Below are positions 58,766 through 64,000 of a stretch of 64,000 nt of DNA, piece by piece. Below the pieces are notes generated by a model. It saw only the letters and a list, made by a program, of their open reading frames with translations. It was not told the origin of the DNA and ran no database searches. Source of the stretch: Luteimicrobium subarcticum (GTDB lineage Bacteria; Actinomycetota; Actinomycetes; Actinomycetales; Cellulomonadaceae); NCBI RefSeq assembly GCF_002798015.1, contig NZ_PGTZ01000007.1:248001-312000 (forward strand), read 5' to 3'. The first letter of the stretch is position 1, and each line of letters starts with the position of its first letter. Both the position numbers and the translations under genes were made by a program.

Positions 58766-59569
58766 ATGAGCACCGAGAGCGCCGGGGGACCCGGCTCGAG
58801 CGTCCGTCCGCCGCACGCCGTCGCGCTGGAGATCGCCGTCCAGGACGTCGCAGGGGTCCTCGCCGCCCGGGCCGCCGGGGCGCAGCGCGTCGAGCTGTGC
58901 GCCGCGCTGGGAGCCACGGGCGGTCTCACCCCCAGCATCGGTCTGCTCGACCTGGCCCTGACCGCGGCCGAGGACTTCACGGACCACGACCCGATCGAGG
59001 TGCACCCGCTGATCCGGCCGCGGGCCGGGGGCTTCGTGCACGACGCGAGCGAGCTGGCCGTCATGGTGGCCGACGTCCGGGCTGCGGTGGACGCCGGTGC
59101 GCACGGCGTCGTGGTCGGCGTGCTCACCGCGGACGGCGAGGTGGACGCCGGGGCGTTGCGGCAGCTCGTCGCGGCCGCAGAGGGGCGCGAGGTGACCTTC
59201 CACCGCGCGCTCGACATGGTCCCTGACCCGCTGCACGCGCTCGACGTGCTCGCCGCGCTCGGTGTCGCGCGCGTGCTGACGTCCGGCGGGGCCCAGCGGA
59301 CGGTCGACGGCCTCGAGCGGCTCGCGCACTGCGTCCGGTACGTGCACGACGAGCACCTCCCGCTCCAGGTGCAGGCGGGCGGCGGCGTCCGCGTGGCCGA
59401 CATCGCCGCGATCGTGGGGGCGGGGGTCGACGCCGTCCACCTGTCCGCGAAGACGGTGCGGGTCGACGCCGGTGGCCCCGGCGGCGGGTCGGGCGACGGC
59501 TACGAGGTGACGGACGAGATCCTCGTGGCGGCCGCTCGGGACGCCCTGGACGCGGCGCTCGAGGGCTGA
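58766..59569 (+). CDS. cutC: copper homeostasis protein CutC
   Basis: The 267-residue TIM-barrel protein has LEIAVQDVAGVLAARAAGAQ, RVELCAALGATGGLTPSIGL, HPLIRPRAGGFVHDASELAV, VTFHRALDMVPDPLHALDVL and VLTSGGAQRTVDGLERLA, all CutC hallmarks. It is described as a copper-handling protein, though its biochemical role is debated. It is divergent from the flavin reductase, with a TAGCGT about 8 nt before the ATG. It is probably an independent gene. Confidence 0.9.
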   Translation: MSTESAGGPGSSVRPPHAVALEIAVQDVAGVLAARAAGAQRVELCAALGATGGLTPSIGLLDLALTAAEDFTDHDPIEVHPLIRPRAGGFVHDASELAVMVADVRAAVDAGAHGVVVGVLTADGEVDAGALRQLVAAAEGREVTFHRALDMVPDPLHALDVLAALGVARVLTSGGAQRTVDGLERLAHCVRYVHDEHLPLQVQAGGGVRVADIAAIVGAGVDAVHLSAKTVRVDAGGPGGGSGDGYEVTDEILVAAARDALDAALEG

Positions 59570-59634
59570 GCCGCCCGGACCGCCCGGACCGCCCGGCGTG
59601 CCGTGAGCGGCGGGGAGAGGTTCGGCCTGATTTC

Positions 59635-59654
59635 AGTTAGGTAACTTTCCTGTT
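59635..59654 (+). promoter_or_regulatory. possible ROK-type operator upstream of ABC operon
   Basis: AGTTAGGTAACTTTCCTGTT is an imperfect inverted repeat inside an AT-rich island. It resembles the TTAGGAAA/TTTCCTAA operators bound by ROK-family sugar repressors in actinobacteria. It lies about 100 nt upstream of the substrate-binding protein gene. Confidence 0.45.
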
Positions 59655-59759
59655 GAATTGGTAGTCGGCCCTCAGCGCCGTTTGTTAGCGTCCCTGCCAC
59701 ACCTCGCGACGGCGCGTGGACCTGTGGCCGCCGTCCACACCACTGGAAAGGGACCAAGG

Positions 59760-61472
59760 ATGATCCGAAGCACGCGACGCAAGAGCGTCGTCGGTGCCGT
59801 GGCGCTCGCGTCCGGCCTCAGCCTCCTGCTCGCCGGTTGCGGCGGCGGCAGCAAGGGCAGCGAGAACACGCCCGCCTCGGCGGGCAAGGCGACCGGTGTC
59901 GCCAACTCCACCCGCGTCCTCAACGTGTGGGCCGGCGAGTACACGCCGATGGTCGACAACTTCAACCCCTACTCGCCCACCGTGCTGCACGCCGCCATGG
60001 GCCCGATCTACGAGACGCTCTTCTACTTCAACAAGGCCGGCTCGGGGGCGCCGAAGCCGCTGCTCGGCGACTCGTACGAGTTCAACGCGGACGGCACGCA
60101 GCTCACCATCAAGGTGAAGTCGGGCGTCAAGTGGAGCGACGGCACGCCGTTCACGGCCAAGGACGTCGCGTACACGTACAACTTCTCGCTCTCCAAGCCG
60201 GCCTACCTCAAGTCCGCCGAGGCGACCGACGACACCACCGTCGTGCTGTCCTTCGACGGTCCTCAGTTCACGAACGAGTTCTCCCTCCTCGGTGCCACGG
60301 TGATCATCCCGGAGCACATCTGGAAGGACGTCAAGGACCCCGCCAAGTTCACGAACGACGACCCGGTCGGAACCGGCCCCTACGTCGTGAAGAAGGACTC
60401 CTTCTCCTCGCAGGCGTACACGGTCGTCGCCAACCCGAACTACCGCGACGCAGGCACGCCGAAGATCAAGGAGGTCCGGTACGTCGCCGTCGACGGCGAC
60501 CCCCAGGCCGAGAACCTGCTCAAGCAGGGCAAGATCGACTGGACCGGCATGTTCATCCCCGACGTCGACGCGGTCACCGCGACCGGCGCCGGGTACATCA
60601 ACACGCCGCAGGACCCGACGACGATCTACACCTGCTCGTCGGAGGCCGAGGGCTGCAAGGGTGCGCAGACGGACGTCGCCGTCCGTCAGGCGCTCAACCT
60701 CGCGATCGACCGCAAGCAGATCAACGACAAGGCCTTCAAGGGCCTCGGCGGCACGATCTCGCCGACGTTCGCGCAGATCGGTCGCGACGACCAGTGGATC
60801 ACCAACCCGGACTGGAAGGAGTCGCCCCAGTCCGCGGACGCGGCTGCGGCGTCGAAGATCCTCGAGGAGGCCGGCTACACCAAGGATGCCGACGGCTTCT
60901 ACGCCAAGGACGGCAAGGAGATCGACCTCACGCTGAAGTCCCCGACGGACTGGACGGACTACAACCAGGCCGCCGAGCTCGTCGCGTCGCAGGCCAAGGC
61001 CGCGGGCATCAAGATCACGGCGAGCACCATCTCCCAGCAGGAGTGGTCGGACGCGCGCACCTCGGGGAACTTCGAGCTCCTCGTCGGCGGCGTCGTCGGG
61101 ACGTCCGTCGCCGACCCGTTCCAGATCTACAAGGACTGGTTCTCGGGCGAGTCGACCACGAAGGTCGGCACGGCCCTCAAGCCGGGCACGTGGAACTTCA
61201 CGCGCTACTCCAACCCTGAGGTCGACGCTGCCGTCAAGGCCGCTGCGTCCACGCAGGACGAGGCGAAGAAGAAGGAGGCGTACGCGACGATCCAGAAGAA
61301 CATCGTCAACGACGTCCCGTACATCCCGGTGATCATCAACGCGACGCAGACCTTCTACAACACGAAGGACGTCTCGGGCTGGCCCACGCAGGACGACCTG
61401 TACGCCTTCCCGCCGTCGTGGGGTTCGGGGTCGGCCGGTGTGATCCTCGCCAACCTCGTCCCGCTGAGCTGA
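59760..61472 (+). CDS. ABC transporter substrate-binding lipoprotein, family 5
   Basis: The 570-residue lipoprotein has a basic n-region, LLLAGCGGG lipobox (Cys27) and SBP_bac_5 core: GVKWSDGTPFTAKDVAYTYN, NDDPVGTGPYVVKKDSFSSQ, VRQALNLAIDRKQINDKAF and the C-terminal IPVIINATQTFYNTKDVSGW. It differs clearly from the binding protein at 52707 and is Lys-rich. Related actinobacterial operons import cello- or xylo-oligosaccharides, which would suit a polymer degrader. Peptides remain possible. It is first in a transporter operon that continues past the window edge. Confidence 0.9.
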   Translation: MIRSTRRKSVVGAVALASGLSLLLAGCGGGSKGSENTPASAGKATGVANSTRVLNVWAGEYTPMVDNFNPYSPTVLHAAMGPIYETLFYFNKAGSGAPKPLLGDSYEFNADGTQLTIKVKSGVKWSDGTPFTAKDVAYTYNFSLSKPAYLKSAEATDDTTVVLSFDGPQFTNEFSLLGATVIIPEHIWKDVKDPAKFTNDDPVGTGPYVVKKDSFSSQAYTVVANPNYRDAGTPKIKEVRYVAVDGDPQAENLLKQGKIDWTGMFIPDVDAVTATGAGYINTPQDPTTIYTCSSEAEGCKGAQTDVAVRQALNLAIDRKQINDKAFKGLGGTISPTFAQIGRDDQWITNPDWKESPQSADAAAASKILEEAGYTKDADGFYAKDGKEIDLTLKSPTDWTDYNQAAELVASQAKAAGIKITASTISQQEWSDARTSGNFELLVGGVVGTSVADPFQIYKDWFSGESTTKVGTALKPGTWNFTRYSNPEVDAAVKAAASTQDEAKKKEAYATIQKNIVNDVPYIPVIINATQTFYNTKDVSGWPTQDDLYAFPPSWGSGSAGVILANLVPLS

Positions 61473-61525
61473 CCTGAGAGTCCGACGCCGAGGATGAGCC
61501 TGACGACGATGGGAAGAACGCTGTC

Positions 61526-62515
61526 ATGAAGTACTACGGGCGGCGGGTGGCGTTCTACGCGATCACCCTCTGGGCCGCCATCTCCCTGAACTTCTTCATC
61601 CCACGGATGCTGCCGGGTGATCCCGCAGACATCCTCCTGGCGAAGCTCGCCCGCAACGGCGACGTGAGCCCGGCGGTGGTGCAGAACGTCAAGCTCATCC
61701 TCGGCGGCTCGGACGAGTCGCTCTGGACGCAGTACTGGACCTACATCAAGAACCTGTTCCACGGCGATCTCGGCATCTCCGTCTCGAAGTTTCCCGAGCC
61801 GGTCTGGGACCTCATCCGGGACGCCCTGCCGTGGACCATCTGCCTCGTCGGGATCGCGACGATCCTCTCGTTCGCGATCGGCATCGCCGGCGGGGCGTGG
61901 ATCGGGTGGAAGCGCGGCACCGCGTGGGACGCCTTCATCCCGTTCACGACGCTCCTCCAGTCCATCCCGTACTTCTGGCTCGCGCTGCTCCTCGTCTACT
62001 TCGTCGGGATGCAGATGGGCTGGGCGCCGGTGGCGTGGGGCTGGGACGTCCAGACCTACGACCATCCCGAGCTGTCGTGGCCGTCGATCGTGGACGTGTT
62101 CCAGCACGCCGTCCTGCCGGCCACCACGATCATCCTCAGCTCGGTCGGAGGCTGGCTCGTCGGGATGCGCAACATGATGGTCTCGACGCTCTCCGAGGAC
62201 TACATCGTCACGGCCGAGGCCAAGGGCCTGCGTCCGCGGCGCGTCCTGTGGACGTACGCGGTGCGCAACGCCGCGCTGCCGTCGTTCGCGGGCTTCGGGG
62301 TCACGCTCGCCTTCGTGGTGTCCGGCTCGCTCGTCATGGAGCAGGTGTTCAGCTACCCGGGCGTCGGCAAGCTCATGATCACCGCGGTGCAGAACGCCGA
62401 CTACACGCTCATGCAGGGCGTCTTCCTCCTGACCACGGTGACCGTGCTCGCGGCGAACTTCGTCATGGACATCATCTACGGCTTCATCGACCCGAGGACG
62501 CGGCACCATGGCTGA
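61526..62515 (+). CDS. ABC transporter permease, DppB-like
   Basis: The 329-residue permease opens MKYYGRRVAFYAITLWAAIS and has about six transmembrane helices. The LPGDPADILLAKLARNG and GDLGISVSKFPEPVWDLIRD segments and EAA-type motif (TAEAKGLRPRRVLWTYAVRN) are typical of family-5 transporters. It overlaps the next gene by 8 nt and pairs with it. Confidence 0.92.
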   Translation: MKYYGRRVAFYAITLWAAISLNFFIPRMLPGDPADILLAKLARNGDVSPAVVQNVKLILGGSDESLWTQYWTYIKNLFHGDLGISVSKFPEPVWDLIRDALPWTICLVGIATILSFAIGIAGGAWIGWKRGTAWDAFIPFTTLLQSIPYFWLALLLVYFVGMQMGWAPVAWGWDVQTYDHPELSWPSIVDVFQHAVLPATTIILSSVGGWLVGMRNMMVSTLSEDYIVTAEAKGLRPRRVLWTYAVRNAALPSFAGFGVTLAFVVSGSLVMEQVFSYPGVGKLMITAVQNADYTLMQGVFLLTTVTVLAANFVMDIIYGFIDPRTRHHG

Positions 62516-63617
62516 CCACAACGACACCATCGGCGAGGACGTCCGCGAGTCCGAGTTCGTCACGCCCGCGGCCACCACGGTCGCGTCCGCGGAGGTCGTG
62601 GCCGACGGCCTCCCGACCGAGCAGGAGCTCGGCGAGGTGGTCGGCGACGGCTCGCTCGCCGCCACCATGACCGGTCAGGCCAGCGTGGTCGCACCGCGGA
62701 GCCGGATGCGCGACATGCTGCCGTCCGTCTCGCCGAAGCTCGTCATCGGGCTCGTGATCGTCGGTGCGATCGTGCTGTTCGCGATCATCGCGCCGTTCTT
62801 CACGCTCGACCCGAGCAACACGGAGTACGACGGGCTCCTGCGGCCGGGCGAGCAGGGGCACCTGCTCGGGACGACCGCGATCGGCAACGACATCTTCGCC
62901 CAGCTCGCGCACGGTGCCCGGGGCTCGCTGCTCATCGGGATCGTCGTGGGCGTCATCGCCCTCGTGTTCTCGGTGGTGTTCGGCATCTTCGCCGGCTACC
63001 TCGGCGGGTGGGCGGACGAGGGCCTGTCGCTCGTCACCAACATCATGCTCGTCATCCCGGCGCTGCCCCTGACGATCGTGCTCGCCGCGTACTCGTCGAG
63101 CCGGTCCATGTGGCTCGTCGCGGGGGTGCTCGGCCTGACGTCCTGGGCGGGCTCCGCGATCGTGCTGCGATCCCAGGCGAAGTCGCTGCGCATCCGCGAC
63201 TACGTGCTCGCCTCGCGGGTCTCGGGCGAGAAGTCGATCCGCATCATCGCGGTCGAGATCCTGCCGAACCTGCTGCCGCTCGTCGCGGCCCAGTTCATCT
63301 TCGCGATCATCTTCGCGATCCTCGGCGAGGCCGGCCTGTCGTACCTCGGGCTCGGTCCGACGGGTGCCGTGACCTGGGGCATCATGCTCTACCAGGCGCA
63401 GCAGGGTTCGGCCCTGACCCTCGGGGCGTGGTGGTGGTTCGTGCCGCCGGGCCTGCTCATCGCGGTGCTCGGCTGCGGCCTCTCGCTCATCAACTTCTCC
63501 ATCGACGAGATCATCAACCCGAAGCTGCGCAACGCCCCGAAGGCCGTCAAGCGGGTCCGCAAGGCCCGCAAGACGGAGGGCGAGGCCGGTTCGGCGACCC
63601 TGGAGGCCGGCGCATGA
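62508..63617 (+). CDS. ABC transporter permease, DppC-like
   Basis: The 369-residue protein has a long polar N-terminus of about 80 residues and then the DppC fold. LLGTTAIGNDIFAQLAHGAR and the EAA-like segment VLASRVSGEKSIRIIAVEIL are clear. It forms the channel with the preceding permease. The extended acidic N-terminus is unusual for DppC. Its stop overlaps the ATPase ATG as ATGA. Confidence 0.92.
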   Translation: MADHNDTIGEDVRESEFVTPAATTVASAEVVADGLPTEQELGEVVGDGSLAATMTGQASVVAPRSRMRDMLPSVSPKLVIGLVIVGAIVLFAIIAPFFTLDPSNTEYDGLLRPGEQGHLLGTTAIGNDIFAQLAHGARGSLLIGIVVGVIALVFSVVFGIFAGYLGGWADEGLSLVTNIMLVIPALPLTIVLAAYSSSRSMWLVAGVLGLTSWAGSAIVLRSQAKSLRIRDYVLASRVSGEKSIRIIAVEILPNLLPLVAAQFIFAIIFAILGEAGLSYLGLGPTGAVTWGIMLYQAQQGSALTLGAWWWFVPPGLLIAVLGCGLSLINFSIDEIINPKLRNAPKAVKRVRKARKTEGEAGSATLEAGA

Positions 63618-64000
63618 GCCCCGACACCCTGACCACGTCCCGCCCGGTCGAGCAGACCGGTCCGCTCAGCCTGCCCGGCCACGCCGAGTACCTGCGTGGC
63701 CTGGAGCCCGTGCTCACCGCGACCGACGTCACGATCGACTACCTCGTCGAGCCGCCGGTGCACGCCGTGAAGAACGTGTCGCTGACGCTGCACCGCGGCG
63801 AGATCCTCGGCCTCGCGGGCGAGTCCGGCTGCGGCAAGTCGACGTTCGCGTACGGGCTCGACCGGCTGCTCAAGGCGCCGGCCGACCTGCGCTCGGGGGC
63901 CGTCACGTTCCACGACCAGTCCGGCACCGACATCGACGTGCTCGGCCTGTCGGGCGAGCAGCTCCGCGCGTTCCGCTGGGACAAGATCTCCATGGTGTTC
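63614..64000 (+). CDS. ABC transporter ATP-binding protein (truncated by window edge)
   Basis: The first 129 residues of an oligopeptide-type ATPase are visible. VEPPVHAVKNVSLTLHRGEI precedes Walker A GESGCGKST. The Q-loop, signature and Walker B lie beyond the window. The ATG overlaps the upstream permease stop (ATGA). This completes a family-5 transporter of SBP, two permeases and ATPase. Confidence 0.9.
   Translation, partial: MSPDTLTTSRPVEQTGPLSLPGHAEYLRGLEPVLTATDVTIDYLVEPPVHAVKNVSLTLHRGEILGLAGESGCGKSTFAYGLDRLLKAPADLRSGAVTFHDQSGTDIDVLGLSGEQLRAFRWDKISMVF

Noticed and set aside
59635-59660. IdeR/DmdR iron box
   Set aside because: TTAGGTAA matches one half-site, but the other half (TTTCCTGT) does not fit the CTAACCTAA half, and no iron-uptake gene follows.

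Overview
The window is high-GC actinobacterial chromosome. The GC-rich third codon positions, the frequent GTG starts and 4-nt GTGA/ATGA gene overlaps, starts that look leaderless, SAM-IV type riboswitches, and Mycobacterium-like blocks (rhodanese-metZ; MaoC-fabG4-fadA-acyl-CoA dehydrogenase) all point to Actinomycetota. A secreted multidomain GH18 chitinase and oligosaccharide/peptide ABC transporters suggest a polymer-degrading soil Micrococcales such as Cellulomonas, Cellulosimicrobium or Isoptericola. That placement is an inference; no rRNA or other marker is present.

Layout. Positions 1-3.3 kb hold a truncated hypothetical gene, a decayed DUF4333 lipoprotein gene, a DUF1345 membrane protein, a cluster of four inverted/direct repeats, an MBL-fold hydrolase and a small membrane protein. 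A NarL-type response regulator and its sensor kinase follow (3.5-6.0 kb). Positions 6.0-8.0 kb carry metZ and a rhodanese behind an S-box (SAM-I type) riboswitch. Next come the chitinase (8.1-10.4 kb), a SAM-IV riboswitch with a SufS-like class V aminotransferase (10.7-12.3 kb), and a 940-residue protein of unknown function (12.3-15.2 kb). Positions 15.3-19.4 kb contain two GNAT acetyltransferases, a GT39-like membrane glycosyltransferase, a DUF1990 protein and a pentapeptide-repeat protein. A fatty-acid module (19.4-26.2 kb) has MaoC, FabG4 and thiolase divergent from TetR and an acyl-CoA dehydrogenase/oxidase, with a clear palindrome in the shared promoter. Positions 26.3-28.7 kb carry a UBP zinc finger, an EamA transporter and a LysR regulator. 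A large S8 protease is divergent from an HTH regulator (28.7-33.9 kb). Then come a DUF2599 lipoprotein, an ECF41-like sigma factor, a kinase/regulator/YrdB operon, a cutinase, purL, and a short operon containing a frameshift-split endonuclease/exonuclease/phosphatase gene (34-43.8 kb).

The most distinctive part is 44.3-58.7 kb, two convergent operons that together look like an organosulfur-scavenging island. The plus-strand operon begins with a good promoter, a SAM-IV riboswitch and an 18-codon leader ORF ending Leu-Cys-Arg-Arg-Arg, followed by a C-rich, G-poor stretch. It then encodes five flavin-dependent LLM monooxygenases (one fused to a rhodanese domain), a DUF1684 protein and a GNAT enzyme. 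The facing minus-strand operon encodes a flavin reductase and a complete family-5 ABC importer. The importer would bring in a sulfur compound, the reductase would supply FMNH2 and the monooxygenases would release the sulfur. SAM (methionine sufficiency) and possibly cysteine supply would control the enzyme operon. MetZ, the rhodanese and the SufS-like enzyme elsewhere in the window would act downstream and carry their own SAM riboswitches. The right end (58.8-64 kb) carries cutC and the start of a second family-5 ABC transporter operon, behind a possible ROK-type operator; its ATPase gene runs off the edge.
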